A stretch of 64,000 nt of DNA from assembly GCF_002943565.1 (NCBI RefSeq), contig NZ_PJCH01000003.1, positions 132,001-196,000 on the forward strand. The letters run 5' to 3'. Shown here in pieces: positions 8,171 to 18,262 of the stretch. Origin of the DNA: Hyphococcus luteus (GTDB taxonomy: Bacteria; Pseudomonadota; Alphaproteobacteria; Caulobacterales; Parvularculaceae). The notes beneath the pieces were generated by a model. The model did not search any database, was not told the DNA's origin, and saw nothing but the letters and a program-made list of their open reading frames with translations. Numbering within the stretch: the stretch's first letter is position 1; each line of letters begins with the position of its first letter. Position numbers and translations under genes: made by a program.

Positions 8171-9276
8171 GCATGGAAACGGTCCGCGTGCCGCTTGGCG
8201 ACCGGTCATACGACATCAAAATCGGCGGCGGCCTTCTCGATCAGGCGGGCGCGCTGATCTCGCCGCTCCTGAAACGCCCGCGCGTCGCCGTCGTCACCGA
8301 CGCGCATGTCATGGCGGCGCAGGGCGAAAGGCTGAGACAAGGACTTCAGGCCGGCTGCGTCGAGGCGGACTTCATCACGCTGAAGCCCGGCGAAGCCACG
8401 AAGTCGTTCTCCGAGCTTGAAGCGCTGACCGGCCGCCTGCTCGATCTCGGGATCGAACGCGACGACATGGTGCTGGCCTTCGGCGGCGGCGTCATCGGCG
8501 ATCTCACAGGCTTCGCCTGCGCGATTCTCCGGCGCGGCTGCCGGTTCGCGCAAATCCCGACCACCCTCCTCGCCCAGGTCGACAGCGCCGTCGGCGGCAA
8601 GACGGCGATCAATGTCCCGCAAGGCAAGAACCTGATAGGCGCTTTTTACCAGCCCGCGCTTGTTCTCGCCGATATCGACGCCCTCGCAACATTGCCGGCG
8701 CGCGAACTCAGCGCGGGCTACGCCGAAGTCGTGAAATACGGCCTTATCGCGGACGCGGCCTTCTTTGAGTGGTGCGAGAAACACGGGAGCGCCCTCCTCG
8801 ATGGAGACGCCGGCGCCCGCACGCAGGCGGTGAAAGTCTCCTGCGAAGCCAAGGCGGCGATTGTCGGCGCCGACGAGCAGGAAAAAGGAAAGCGGGCGCT
8901 TCTCAATCTCGGCCATACGTTCGGCCACGCCTTCGAGGCGTATTTCGGCTATTCGGACAAGCTCCTCCATGGCGAAGGGGTGGCGCTCGGCATGGCGCTC
9001 GCTTTCGACTATTCGGCCCGCCTGGGGCTTTGTTCGGGGCAGGACGCCGGACGCGTGAAGGCCCATCTCGCCGCGACCGGCCTTCCCGCCGACATCGCCG
9101 ACTTGAAGGCCGGCATTCCCGCCGACGCGCTCGCGCGCTATATGATGCAGGATAAAAAAGTTGAGCAGGGCAAGCTGACCCTGATACTCGCCAGAGCCAT
9201 CGGCGACGCCTTCATTGCAAAAGACGCCAAAGTCGAGGACGTCGCCGCCTTCCTGAAGGAGAAGACCGGCCGCTAG
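8167..9276 (+). CDS. aroB: 3-dehydroquinate synthase
   Basis: 369 residues, the usual length of AroB. It converts DAHP to 3-dehydroquinate, the second step of the shikimate pathway. The NAD-binding and active-site region GGGVIGDLTGFACAILRRG, then AQVDSAVGGKTAIN and GKNLIGAFYQP, is diagnostic. Metal ligands are the Glu in AGYAEVVKYGLI and the two His in LNLGHTFGHAFEA and LLHGEGVALGM. The ATG overlaps the aroK stop by 4 bp. A CorC-type gene follows after 18 bp, so the operon probably runs aroK-aroB-corC and perhaps into the MFS gene. Confidence 0.97.
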   Translation: MSMETVRVPLGDRSYDIKIGGGLLDQAGALISPLLKRPRVAVVTDAHVMAAQGERLRQGLQAGCVEADFITLKPGEATKSFSELEALTGRLLDLGIERDDMVLAFGGGVIGDLTGFACAILRRGCRFAQIPTTLLAQVDSAVGGKTAINVPQGKNLIGAFYQPALVLADIDALATLPARELSAGYAEVVKYGLIADAAFFEWCEKHGSALLDGDAGARTQAVKVSCEAKAAIVGADEQEKGKRALLNLGHTFGHAFEAYFGYSDKLLHGEGVALGMALAFDYSARLGLCSGQDAGRVKAHLAATGLPADIADLKAGIPADALARYMMQDKKVEQGKLTLILARAIGDAFIAKDAKVEDVAAFLKEKTGR

Positions 9277-9294
9277 GCCGGCGGAACCAGCCCC

Positions 9295-10578
9295 ATGCCC
9301 GACACCTTCGATCCGTCTTTATTCCTGCCGATCGGGATCATCGTCTTTCTGCTTGTCATGTCCGCCTTCTTTTCAGGCTCGGAAACGGCGCTCACCGCCA
9401 CGTCGAAAGCGCGCATGCACCGGCTCGAAGGAGACGGCAATCTGAGCGCGCGCCGCGTCAATCTCCTGATCAAGGACCGCGAAAGGCTGATCGGCGCCAT
9501 TCTTCTCGGCAACAATCTCGTCAACATTCTCGCGACGTCCATCGCCACCAGCGTGTTCATCGCCCTGTTCGGCGAAGGCGGCCTCGCCAACGCGGTCGCG
9601 ACGGCCACCATGACGATCCTCGTTCTCGTCTTTGCGGAAGTCGCGCCCAAGACCGCGGCGATCTCGCGGCCTGACGGGTTCGCCATGGTCATCGCGCCGG
9701 TCATGCGCTGGGTGGTGTTCGTCTTCGCGCCAATCACCCGCGTCGTGCAGGTTGTCGTGCGCGCCATGCTGCATCTTTTCGGCCTCGATGTTTCAAAAGA
9801 CAGCGCCGTCTTTTCCGCCGAGGAGGAAATCCGCGGCGCCATCGACCTGCACCACTCGGAAGGCCGCGTCGACAAAGAGGCGCGCGACCTGATCCGCGGG
9901 GCGCTCGATCTCAACGAGATCCGCACCGAAGAAATCATGATCCACAGGAAGTCGATCGAGATGCTCGATATCGACATGGCGAACGACGCGATCATCCGCC
10001 AGGCGCTGAAAAGCGCCCATACCCGCCTGCCGCTTTACCGGGAGAATCCCGACAACATCATCGGCATCCTGCACGCCAAGGATCTCTTACGCGCGCTCTG
10101 GGACGCGGAAGGCGACGCCGACGCGATTAACTTCGAGGCGCTCGCCCGCGAGCCCTATTTCGCGCCGGAAACGACGACGCTGCAGGAGCAGCTCGACGCG
10201 TTCAAATTAAAGCAGGAGCATTTCGCCCTGATTGTCGACGAATATGGCGCGCTGATGGGCCTCGTCACCCTCGAAGACATTCTCGAAGAGATCGTCGGCG
10301 AGATCGAGGACGAATATGACAGCCCGGTCCAGGGCGTGAGGCCGCAAGGCGACGGCTCCGTCAATGTGGACGGCGACGTCACCATCCGCGATCTCAACCG
10401 CGCCAAGGACTGGAACCTGCCCGATGAAGAAGCTGTGACCGTTGCGGGGCTTGTCATTCACGAAGCGCAATGCATTCCTGAGGTCGGCCAGACATTTTCC
10501 TTCCACGGCTTCCGGTTCAAAATCCTGCGCCGGCGCCGCAACCAGATCACGGCGCTGAAAATCACGCCCATCACCTAA
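9295..10578 (+). CDS. CNNM/CorC-family membrane protein with CBS pair
   Basis: 427 residues in the HlyC/CorC layout. An N-terminal CNNM (DUF21) domain with three or four transmembrane helices covers about residues 8-185, including SAFFSGSETALTATSKARMH and the conserved VFAEVAPKT. A CBS-domain pair follows (about 205-330; REDN-like loop YRENPDNIIGILHAKDLL and FALIVDEYGALMGLVTLEDI), then a CorC_HlyC C-terminal domain with a final basic stretch. The family is linked to magnesium/cobalt efflux, although some names derive from haemolysin studies. The gene follows aroB closely, as in many alphaproteobacteria. The transported ion is not fixed by the sequence. Confidence 0.88.
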   Translation: MPDTFDPSLFLPIGIIVFLLVMSAFFSGSETALTATSKARMHRLEGDGNLSARRVNLLIKDRERLIGAILLGNNLVNILATSIATSVFIALFGEGGLANAVATATMTILVLVFAEVAPKTAAISRPDGFAMVIAPVMRWVVFVFAPITRVVQVVVRAMLHLFGLDVSKDSAVFSAEEEIRGAIDLHHSEGRVDKEARDLIRGALDLNEIRTEEIMIHRKSIEMLDIDMANDAIIRQALKSAHTRLPLYRENPDNIIGILHAKDLLRALWDAEGDADAINFEALAREPYFAPETTTLQEQLDAFKLKQEHFALIVDEYGALMGLVTLEDILEEIVGEIEDEYDSPVQGVRPQGDGSVNVDGDVTIRDLNRAKDWNLPDEEAVTVAGLVIHEAQCIPEVGQTFSFHGFRFKILRRRRNQITALKITPIT

Positions 10579-10593
10579 GAGAGAAGCCGACCC

Positions 10594-11919
10594 ATGGCGA
10601 GACCGGCAGGCAAAAGCGCGATCTTTTTCATCTTCATCACGATCCTGCTCAACATGATCGGGTTCGGCGTGATCATGCCGGTCATGCCGCAACTGATCAT
10701 GGAGGTGACCGGTGAAGGCGTCGCCCATGCGGCGAAATGGGGCGGTTATCTGTCGGTGGTCTACGCCATCATGCAGTTTTTCATGATGCCGGTGATTGGC
10801 GGGCTGTCCGACCGATTCGGGCGCCGTCCGGTGCTGTTGATTTCGCTCGCCGCCTATTCCTTCGACTTTCTCATCATGGCGATCGCGCCGACCATCGGCA
10901 TGATCCTCGTCGCGCGCATGCTCGCCGGCGCCTTCGCGGCGACGTTTTCGACCGCGAACGCCTATATCGCCGACGTCACGCCGCCGGAAAAACGCGCGAG
11001 CAATTTCGGCCTTATCGGCGCGGCTTTCGGCGTCGGTTTCATCATCGGTCCCGGCATCGGCGGCTTTCTCGGCGAGCATTTCGGACCCCGCGCGCCGTTT
11101 TATTTCGTCGCCGCCACAGGAGCGGTGAATTTCGTCTTCGGCTTTTTCGCCATGCCGGAAACGCTGAAACCCGAAAACCGGCGCGCTTTCGACTGGCGGC
11201 GCGCCAATGCGCTCGGGAATTTCAAGCAGTTCGCGCAATATCCGATCATGCTGCCGATTGCGGCGGTGCTGTTTTTCGCGCAACTCGCGCATTGGACCTA
11301 TCCCTCGATCTGGTCCTATTACGCGATCGAGAAATTCTCCTGGAGCGAGGCCATGATCGGCGCGTCGCTCATGTATATGGGCCTGACGGCCGGCCTCGTG
11401 CAGGGCGGGCTGACGCGCGTCGCGATCCCGAAGCTTGGCGAACGCAAGGCCGCCATCATCGGCATGAGCGCCACCGCCATCGGCTATCTGTGCTTCGCTC
11501 TCGCCAATCATGGCTGGATGATCTTTGCGATCCTCACCTTCACCGCCATTGGCGGGCTGGCGCAGCCGTCGCTGCAAGGGATCATGTCGCGCACCATCCC
11601 GCCCAATGCGCAAGGCGAATTGCAGGGCGCCATCGCGGCGCTCAACAGCCTCACCATGGTGTTCAGCCCGTGGATCATGACGCAGCTGTTTTCGGCGTTT
11701 TCATCGCCGGGAGAGCCCTTCACCCTGTTCTCCGTCACGATCCTGCCCGACGGGGCGCCGTTCTACTTCCCGGGCGCGCCCCTGGTCTTCGCCTTCATCC
11801 TCGAAATTCTCGCGCTCACGCTCCTATTCCAGGCGTTCAAACGCATTCAGCGCCCGCGCAAGGAAGAAGGAGAGGAAGAAGAAACGCCCCCCGCCGAACA
11901 GCCGGCGGCGCCGGTTTAG
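10594..11919 (+). CDS. MFS transporter, TetA/drug:proton antiporter type
   Basis: 441 residues with about 12 transmembrane helices. Motif A is [14 protein letters not shown] in the loop between helices 2 and 3, and [13 protein letters not shown] in helix 5 is the motif C antiporter signature, both typical of the TCR/Tet group. The charged C-terminus ([18 protein letters not shown]) is an unusually acidic cytoplasmic tail. It lies 15 bp after the CorC-like gene and is likely transcribed with it. Substrates cannot be predicted; many such genes in environmental bacteria are general exporters rather than tetracycline resistance genes. Confidence 0.82.
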   Translation: MARPAGKSAIFFIFITILLNMIGFGVIMPVMPQLIMEVTGEGVAHAAKWGGYLSVVYAIMQFFMMPVIGGLSDRFGRRPVLLISLAAYSFDFLIMAIAPTIGMILVARMLAGAFAATFSTANAYIADVTPPEKRASNFGLIGAAFGVGFIIGPGIGGFLGEHFGPRAPFYFVAATGAVNFVFGFFAMPETLKPENRRAFDWRRANALGNFKQFAQYPIMLPIAAVLFFAQLAHWTYPSIWSYYAIEKFSWSEAMIGASLMYMGLTAGLVQGGLTRVAIPKLGERKAAIIGMSATAIGYLCFALANHGWMIFAILTFTAIGGLAQPSLQGIMSRTIPPNAQGELQGAIAALNSLTMVFSPWIMTQLFSAFSSPGEPFTLFSVTILPDGAPFYFPGAPLVFAFILEILALTLLFQAFKRIQRPRKEEGEEEETPPAEQPAAPV

Positions 11920-11967
11920 ACCTAAGGTGTCGGGCGAAAAGTTCGCGTGACTTTTTAGTTTCCGCTC

Positions 11968-12025
11968 ATTCCGGCGAAGGCCGGAATCTTCTTCGTTTTG
12001 CACGAGACCCCGACCTTCGTCGGGG
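11968..12025. repeat. Pair of REP-like hairpins
   Basis: Two compact palindromes lie between the converging MFS and anmK genes. The first is ATTCCGGC-GAAG-GCCGGAAT (11968-11987). The second is CCCCGAC-CTTC-GTCGGGG (12008-12025). The tetraloops GAAG and CTTC are complementary, so the pair looks like two copies of a REP unit in opposite orientation. Such pairs may act as transcription terminators or RNA stabilisers at gene ends. No other gene or site is seen in 11920-12069. Confidence 0.75.
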
Positions 12026-12069
12026 TGAGCGGGATGGTGGTTTGTGGCGCGGACGTCTCGCCCGATGTT

Positions 12070-13203
12070 CTAAACCGGGGCGCGGTGAAACACGCCGCCG
12101 GTCATGGGCCGGGGAACGCGCGTCGTTTTCGGATAGCTGATGGGAAGCTTTTTGAGACTGCGGACCGCGAGATAGGCGAAGCATTCCGCCTCGAGATCGT
12201 CGCCGCGCCAGCCGGCGTCTTCAGCCGTCACGACCTCCGCCTCGAGGCGCTCGCGCAGCGCAGTCATCATCGCCGGATTATGCCGCCCGCCGCCGCAGAT
12301 GATGTAGCCGCCGGGCGGCTCCGGCAAATATTTCTCCGACTGCTGGATGCATTCGGCGGTGAACGCGGTCAGCGTCGCCGCGCCGTCTTCGGGCGACAGC
12401 TTTTTCACATGATCGAGCTTGAAGTCGTACCGGTCGAGGGATTTCGGCGGCCGCCGGCGCAAATAGGGCGTCAGCAGCATCATCCGCAGCGCCTCTTCGT
12501 TCACCGTGCCGGCGAGCGCCATGGCGCCGTCCGTATCCATATGTTCGCCGGTCTTCATCTCGATCCATTCGTCGATGAGGCCGTTGCTCGGACCGCAATC
12601 GAACGCCACGAGATCGATCGCCTTCGCGCCTTCGGGCACATAGGTGACATTCGAAACGCCGCCGAGATTGACGACGCCCACCGCACAGGGCGGCTGCTCC
12701 TCCATCGAAGCGACCAGCGCCCGGTGATAGACCGGCGCGAAAGGCGCGCCCTCCCCGCCCGACGCGACGTCGTTGGAGCGGAAATCATTGACCACGTCGA
12801 TGCGGGTCTCTTCGGCCAGCACCCGCCCGTCGCCGAGCTGCCAGGTGCGTCCCGCAATGCCCGGCTCTTTCGACGGGCGATGCAATATGGTCTGGCCGTG
12901 AAAACCGATAACGTCGACATCCTTGCGCCGAATCCCCGCCTGCTCGAGCAGTTCTTCCACCGCTTTCACATGAGCGTAGGTGACCTCGCCCGCGGCCTTG
13001 CCGATTTCCTCGGCCCCGTCGCGGCCCTCGAGCGCAGCCTTGATGGCCCGACGCACCCAGATCTTGAGGTCGCGGCTGTAGGGAATATGGATCGCGGGGC
13101 CCGCCGCGACCGCGTCCTCGCCATCCGTCGTCAGGATGGCGGCGTCGATGCCGTCCAGCGAGGTGCCGCTCATCAGGCCGATGGCTGTCAGTGTGTCGGA
13201 CAT
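12070..13203 (-). CDS. anmK: Anhydro-N-acetylmuramic acid kinase
   Basis: 377-residue ASKHA-fold kinase that opens and phosphorylates 1,6-anhydroMurNAc released from murein, feeding cell-wall recycling. The N-terminal nucleotide loop TAIGLMSGTSLDGIDAAI is the family hallmark. Further landmarks are VIGFHGQTILHRP, GVVNLGGVSNVTYVP, AFDCGPSNGLID and the C-terminal IICGGGRHNPAMM. Length agrees with the E. coli enzyme (369). It is divergent from tyrS, a common arrangement in alphaproteobacteria, sharing a 155-bp promoter region. In this window it can be linked to the lytic transglycosylase and M23 peptidase as part of cell-wall turnover. Confidence 0.95.
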   Translation of the reverse strand: MSDTLTAIGLMSGTSLDGIDAAILTTDGEDAVAAGPAIHIPYSRDLKIWVRRAIKAALEGRDGAEEIGKAAGEVTYAHVKAVEELLEQAGIRRKDVDVIGFHGQTILHRPSKEPGIAGRTWQLGDGRVLAEETRIDVVNDFRSNDVASGGEGAPFAPVYHRALVASMEEQPPCAVGVVNLGGVSNVTYVPEGAKAIDLVAFDCGPSNGLIDEWIEMKTGEHMDTDGAMALAGTVNEEALRMMLLTPYLRRRPPKSLDRYDFKLDHVKKLSPEDGAATLTAFTAECIQQSEKYLPEPPGGYIICGGGRHNPAMMTALRERLEAEVVTAEDAGWRGDDLEAECFAYLAVRSLKKLPISYPKTTRVPRPMTGGVFHRAPV

Positions 13204-13358
13204 GAAATTTTTCCGCTCGCACGCATGGGCCTTCCTATCAAGAGTCGCTTCAAAGCCTGAAACCTTTCTTAATCAGGAAAGCGCGGCGCGCCAATTCGTT
13301 GGATTTTCCGCGATACCATGCTACGGGACGCGCCTTTCCGGCAGGCAAAGACTTTAAG

Positions 13359-14624
13359 ATGAGCGGCCCCATGAGCGCCAAGGCGACCTACAAATCCGAT
13401 TTCCTGAACGTGCTCGACGAGCGCGGCTTCATCGCGCAAGGCACCAACCTCGAAGGGTTGGACGAAAAAGCGGCGGCGGGCCCGATCACCGGCTATATCG
13501 GCTATGACGCCACGGCGAAGTCGCTCCATGCCGGCCATCTCATCCAGATTGTCATGCTCTACTGGCTGCAGCAGACGGGGCACCGCCCGATTGCGCTGAT
13601 GGGCGGCGGCACGACCAAGGTCGGCGACCCCACCGGCAAGGACGAGCAGCGCAAACTCCTCACAGACGAAGAAATCGACGCCAACATCGCCTCGATCAAA
13701 ACCGCGTTCGACAAATATCTGACCTTCGGCGACGGGCCGACGGACGCGGTCATGGTCAATAATGACGACTGGCTTTCAAAACTCGGCTATGTGGAGTTCC
13801 TACGCGACTATGGCGTGCATTTCACCATCAACCGCATGCTGACTTTCGACTCGGTGAAATTGCGGCTCGAGCGCGAAAGCCCCATGACGTTCCTAGAATT
13901 CAACTACATGCTGATGCAGGCCTACGACTTCCACGAACTCTACAACCGTTATGGCTGCCTCCTGCAGCTCGGCGGCACGGATCAGTGGGGCAACATTGTC
14001 AACGGCGTCGAGCTTTGTCGCAGGAAAGACGGCGTTGAGGTCTTCGGCCTGACGACGCCGCTTTTGACCACGGCCTCCGGCAAAAAGATGGGCAAAACGG
14101 AATCGGGCGCCGTCTGGCTCAACGCCGACATGTTCTCGCCTTACGATTACTGGCAGTACTGGCGCAACGCGGAAGACGCGGATGTGGCGACGCTGCTGGC
14201 GCGGTTTACGACGCTGCCCATGGACGAGGTGCGCCGGCTTGCCGCGCTCGATGGCGCGGAAATCAACGAAGCCAAGAAAGTGCTGGCTACGGAAGCGACC
14301 GCTCTTCTCCATGGCCGCGAAGCCGCGGAAAGCGCCGCCGCCACCGCGCAAAAGACTTTCGAACAGGGCGGGCTCGGCGGCGATCTGCCGACCATCGATA
14401 TGACCGCAGGCGATCTCGACGGCGCCGCGCTCATCGATCAGTTCCTCGCCGCCGGCTTATGCGCTTCGAAAGGCGAAGCGCGCCGTCACATCAAGGCCGG
14501 CGCCCTCAAGGTGAATGACGCAGCCGTCCGCGAAGAACGCAACCTTTCGGCGGACGACATTCGCGGCGGCTCGGTAAAGCTTTCCATCGGCAAGAAAAAG
14601 CACGCGATCATTCGCGTGCAATAA
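13359..14624 (+). CDS. tyrS: Tyrosyl-tRNA synthetase
   Basis: Class I aminoacyl-tRNA synthetase charging tRNA-Tyr. I prefer ATG 13359 ([20 protein letters not shown], 421 residues) over an upstream ATG at 13299, whose extra residues do not resemble the family; ATG 13371 is also possible. The HIGH-type motif is HAGHLIQ, followed by [15 protein letters not shown]; the tyrosine-binding LMQAYDF and GGTDQWGNI come next, and the KMSKS-type loop is [12 protein letters not shown]-terminal S4 RNA-binding domain (about the last 65 residues) begins near [20 protein letters not shown]. Its stop is 11 bp from the stop of the converging AsmA-like gene. Confidence 0.96.
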   Translation: MSGPMSAKATYKSDFLNVLDERGFIAQGTNLEGLDEKAAAGPITGYIGYDATAKSLHAGHLIQIVMLYWLQQTGHRPIALMGGGTTKVGDPTGKDEQRKLLTDEEIDANIASIKTAFDKYLTFGDGPTDAVMVNNDDWLSKLGYVEFLRDYGVHFTINRMLTFDSVKLRLERESPMTFLEFNYMLMQAYDFHELYNRYGCLLQLGGTDQWGNIVNGVELCRRKDGVEVFGLTTPLLTTASGKKMGKTESGAVWLNADMFSPYDYWQYWRNAEDADVATLLARFTTLPMDEVRRLAALDGAEINEAKKVLATEATALLHGREAAESAAATAQKTFEQGGLGGDLPTIDMTAGDLDGAALIDQFLAAGLCASKGEARRHIKAGALKVNDAAVREERNLSADDIRGGSVKLSIGKKKHAIIRVQ

Positions 14625-14635
14625 TCATTGCGCTG

Positions 14636-17600
14636 TTATTGAGGCTGCGGCGCCGAGTCTTCGCCCGGTGTTTCGGCAGGCGCCGCTTCTTCTTCCGGCG
14701 CCGTCTCGCGCTGGGGCTGCATCAGCTGCCGGAAGATGCCGGGCGTCAGCGCCGACAGGGGATTGACGAAAACCGACGGATTGCCGGTCTCGCCGCTCAC
14801 CCGGTAGGAAAACGCCAAAATTCCCTCGCCTTTTTTCCCCACCAGAATGTCGCCGATGATCGGCGCATTGCCGAGGACGGAATTGATCGCATAGAGCGGC
14901 GCCACGGCGCCGTTGAGATCCGCCTGGCCGCCGGCGCCGACGCCGACGACGCCCTCGGCCGTGATCCCCACGGAAGAGCCGGTGGCGCGCATGTCGTCCA
15001 CGGAAACGACGCCGTCTGCATAATCGAACTTTCCGTAAGCGTAAGAAAAGTCGATGCCTTCGCCGTTCAGGAGATTGGCGAGACCGTCGAGCGAGCCGGC
15101 GGAGAAAATCCGCGCCAGCAAAGGCGCATTCACCACCTGCAGATTGCGCGCTTCAAGCTCTCCCTCAAAACCGGGCTTGCCCGTCTGGTGCAGGGCGATG
15201 CGCATGGAGCCCTCCCCGCCCGCAATGGAATCAAGACCGAAAATCCCTTTCATCAACTCGCCGATTGCGCTGGTGCGCGCTTCAATCGCCCGCTCCGGGC
15301 CGTCCTCGGCGCCGGTGAGCGCCATGGTCATGGTCAGCGGCTTGCCATCGGCGCTGAAGGCGGAAAAATCGAGCGCTTGAAGACGCTCCGCATCGCGGAA
15401 CAGATCGAGCGCGCCGTCGCGATAAAGAACGCCTTCGCGCAACGCAATCTGATCGATCCGTGCGCGGACATTGACGCCCTGCCCCCAGACGAGCCCGCTA
15501 TCGCTTTCCGGCGCGGCGGAGCCTTCCAGCGTGTCTTGAACCAACGGGCCGACATTCAGGAAATCGCCGACCGCCGTCAGATCGAGCGTCCCGGCGGCGT
15601 CGCGCTGGGCGGTCACAGCGAAGTCCGCCGCGTCGGCGAGATAAAAGCGCGGCAAGTCCGCTTTCTGCAAGGCGCCGTTTGCATCGAAGGAAAGCGCGCC
15701 GAAAATGTTGACGTTGTCGCCCTCCACCGACAGCCGCTTCACCGCGACGCCGTCCCGGTTGAAAGCCATCGCCAATTCGCCGGCCGCCGGCGCGCCGGTC
15801 GGCTTGCGCCAGCCCAGCGCATCCATCATCAGCGCGGCGTCCTTGAAATCGGTTTTGACGTCGAGCGTCTCGAAGGCCCCGAAATCGCCCAGGGCTTCGG
15901 CCTCGAACGCCACGGGGCCCCGGAGGAAACGGCGGGTGGACACGCCGAAAAGATCGCCGGTGGAGGAATTGAAGACGCCCGAAAGGCTCACTTTCGAGGG
16001 ACCGTCCTCTTTATAAAAATTCTGCCGCCAGGTCATTTCAATCGGCGCGTCCTCGGCGATTTCGGCTTTGCTCGAAACCGTCATGGAGCGCGTTTTAAGA
16101 TCGACCGTTCCCGAAGCGTTTGAAAGCTGGATGCCGCCGATCAGCTCCGCAATGGTCATGTTTTTAAATGTCGCCTCGCCTTCATAGCCATAATCTTCCG
16201 GCGGAACGTCGCGCTTGTTCGGCCGCATGATTTCAATCTCGGCGCGCGCCTCGCCGGAAAACTGGCTGGCGCTGAGATTGACTTTCGACAAAAGCGACAA
16301 CGGCGCTTCGTCAAGAACGGCGAGCATGTCTTCGGCGGCGCCGTCGGCGGTGAAACGATAATAAGTGGGCCGCCATTTCGGCCAGAAGACGGGAAAGGAA
16401 ACCTCGCCGCGCCGGATCGCGACATCGCCGATGCGGGCGCTGTCGACCGTGAGGAGGAATGAATTTCCGTGCAGGACGCCGCGGCCCGATCCGTTCCGCA
16501 TCGGCGTCATCCCTTGAATGTAATGCGCCTTGCCGTTGCGCGCGTCGAAAGTGAGCGTCAGGGCTTCATCGGGAAAACCGCCGTCTTCCGGAATGGCGCC
16601 CGGCACGAGGTTCATGCTGAAATCGATATTGTCGATGACGGCCGTTTCAAGCCGCGCCTCCACCCAGTCGCGCGCGCCTGTCGCAAGGCTCCTCGGCCAG
16701 ATCGCAAGCACCCCTTCCGGATCGAGCGACCCGTCTATATCGATATCGGCGATCACGCCGGGCGACGGATCCGGTCCGCCGTCAAATCCGCGCGGGCGCA
16801 AGAAAGTCAGCATGCCGCGGGCGGCCAGCCCGCCGAATTCCGCCTCGAGAGACGACAGGGCGAGCCGGCGGTCCGACACGAAATACTGGCCGTCGAGGCC
16901 AAGCGCGGAGAACGCCAGCGGCGCCGGCAATTCATCCGGCGCGGTGACGACGATTTCTTCAGACGCCAGTTCAAAGGAAATGCTTTCGGGCTGGCGGATA
17001 TCGTCGCCAAAAGAAATCGAGACCTCCCCCGTCGCCGTCCCCTTTGCACCTTCAAGATCGAACTCGAAGCGGTCTATGGAAAAGCGGTTCGTCAGCGGAT
17101 CGAAACCGGTCTCCCACTCGATATGCGATACGGCGCGGCGCGCGCCGCCGAGGCGCAAAAATCCTTCGCCGACCCGCGCATCGAATTTTGATGTGAGCAC
17201 GTCGCCTTCCGACGTGAACGCGATCACCGCACGGCCGCTGACCGGCGCATCGACGATGGCGGCCCTGTCGCCGTAAAACGTGCTGAGCAAATCGCCGACG
17301 GGAAAATTATCGCCGTCGACAACGACATTGATGACGTCCATTTCAATGTCGTAGTCGGCTTCGGCCTTGACGCCCGCCTTGGCGCCATCCCCGACGCCAC
17401 CCATGTCGATCTTGCCTTCAAGAAGCGCGGCGAGACCGTTTTCCGTGCGGCGCAGATGCACTTGCGTATGCGGCGCCGCCCAGGCGCGTCCTGACGCCAC
17501 ATCGAGAAACGTGATTCGCGCATCCGACAGTTCAGCGGATTCAAACGCGCTCTTCAAAAGTCTGCCGTCGAGCATCGCCGAGAGCTGGTCGCCGCGGCTT

Positions 17601-18043
17601 TTGGATGAGGGCCTTTTGACGATGGGAATATCGACATTGAGATCTTCACGGCGAATGATGCGGAAACTGGCGCCCTGCGCCGTGACGGTTTTCGGGCCGA
17701 TTTCGCCGGCGAGAAAATCGCCGAGATCGAACGTCATCAATATCTCCGGCGCGCTCGCGGCCTCTCGGCTCTCCTCGCTGACAAGCGTCAGGCCTTGAAG
17801 CTGCAGCCGGTATTCTCCGCGCGCCTCGGCGCTGTGAAGCTCCATGCTTTCGATCACCGCGTCGTAACCGGGCGGCAAGCGCCGTTCGATGGCGAATTCA
17901 ACGCTGGGCTTTAAAAGATCGAGCGCCACCGGCCCCTGGGCGAGGCGCCAGGACAGAAAGATTACGGCGGCGGCGGCGATTGCGATCACAAGCGCAAGCA
18001 CTTCGAACGCAAGGACCGCCGATCTCAACGCCCGCTTTTTCAT
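14636..18043 (-). CDS. AsmA-like/DUF3971 giant envelope protein (YhdP type)
   Basis: About 1135 residues from ATG 18043 (MKKRALRSAVLAFEVLALVI), which gives a basic end then one N-terminal transmembrane helix. The rest is predicted periplasmic and built of repeated beta-strands, with a C-terminal AsmA-like region (GIDFSYAYGKFDYADGVVSV, GVVGVGAGGQADLNGAVAPL, ILVGKKGEGILAFSYRVSGE) typical of AsmA_2/DUF3971 proteins. In E. coli this superfamily (TamB, YhdP, YdbH) forms long grooves that carry phospholipids from the inner to the outer membrane; the same job is inferred here. The tail is acidic and Pro-rich. An in-frame ATG at 18097 is judged too far upstream. Confidence 0.82.
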   Translation of the reverse strand: MKKRALRSAVLAFEVLALVIAIAAAAVIFLSWRLAQGPVALDLLKPSVEFAIERRLPPGYDAVIESMELHSAEARGEYRLQLQGLTLVSEESREAASAPEILMTFDLGDFLAGEIGPKTVTAQGASFRIIRREDLNVDIPIVKRPSSKSRGDQLSAMLDGRLLKSAFESAELSDARITFLDVASGRAWAAPHTQVHLRRTENGLAALLEGKIDMGGVGDGAKAGVKAEADYDIEMDVINVVVDGDNFPVGDLLSTFYGDRAAIVDAPVSGRAVIAFTSEGDVLTSKFDARVGEGFLRLGGARRAVSHIEWETGFDPLTNRFSIDRFEFDLEGAKGTATGEVSISFGDDIRQPESISFELASEEIVVTAPDELPAPLAFSALGLDGQYFVSDRRLALSSLEAEFGGLAARGMLTFLRPRGFDGGPDPSPGVIADIDIDGSLDPEGVLAIWPRSLATGARDWVEARLETAVIDNIDFSMNLVPGAIPEDGGFPDEALTLTFDARNGKAHYIQGMTPMRNGSGRGVLHGNSFLLTVDSARIGDVAIRRGEVSFPVFWPKWRPTYYRFTADGAAEDMLAVLDEAPLSLLSKVNLSASQFSGEARAEIEIMRPNKRDVPPEDYGYEGEATFKNMTIAELIGGIQLSNASGTVDLKTRSMTVSSKAEIAEDAPIEMTWRQNFYKEDGPSKVSLSGVFNSSTGDLFGVSTRRFLRGPVAFEAEALGDFGAFETLDVKTDFKDAALMMDALGWRKPTGAPAAGELAMAFNRDGVAVKRLSVEGDNVNIFGALSFDANGALQKADLPRFYLADAADFAVTAQRDAAGTLDLTAVGDFLNVGPLVQDTLEGSAAPESDSGLVWGQGVNVRARIDQIALREGVLYRDGALDLFRDAERLQALDFSAFSADGKPLTMTMALTGAEDGPERAIEARTSAIGELMKGIFGLDSIAGGEGSMRIALHQTGKPGFEGELEARNLQVVNAPLLARIFSAGSLDGLANLLNGEGIDFSYAYGKFDYADGVVSVDDMRATGSSVGITAEGVVGVGAGGQADLNGAVAPLYAINSVLGNAPIIGDILVGKKGEGILAFSYRVSGETGNPSVFVNPLSALTPGIFRQLMQPQRETAPEEEAAPAETPGEDSAPQPQ

Positions 18044-18262
18044 GCAGCCGCAAACCCCGCGACACTCTTTAAACTGCTGACGCGCGTCCGCCCCCACAAC
18101 TGACGCCGCAAAGCACTACCGGTACCGGTCATTCACGCCTGCGACAAGGGATGCGCGGGGATCGTCCGCAACCGGGGGGCGAGACACGAGCCCCCGTCTG
18201 GCCATTTTCGCGCACGCCGGTATGGTGCGCCGCCATAACCCGGACAACATCAGGAATCGATC

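Noticed and set aside
10207-11613. Minus-strand open frame (468 codons) across the CorC-like and MFS genes
   Set aside because: It spans two recognised plus-strand genes and encodes a His/Arg/Asp-rich product typical of antisense frames in GC-rich DNA.
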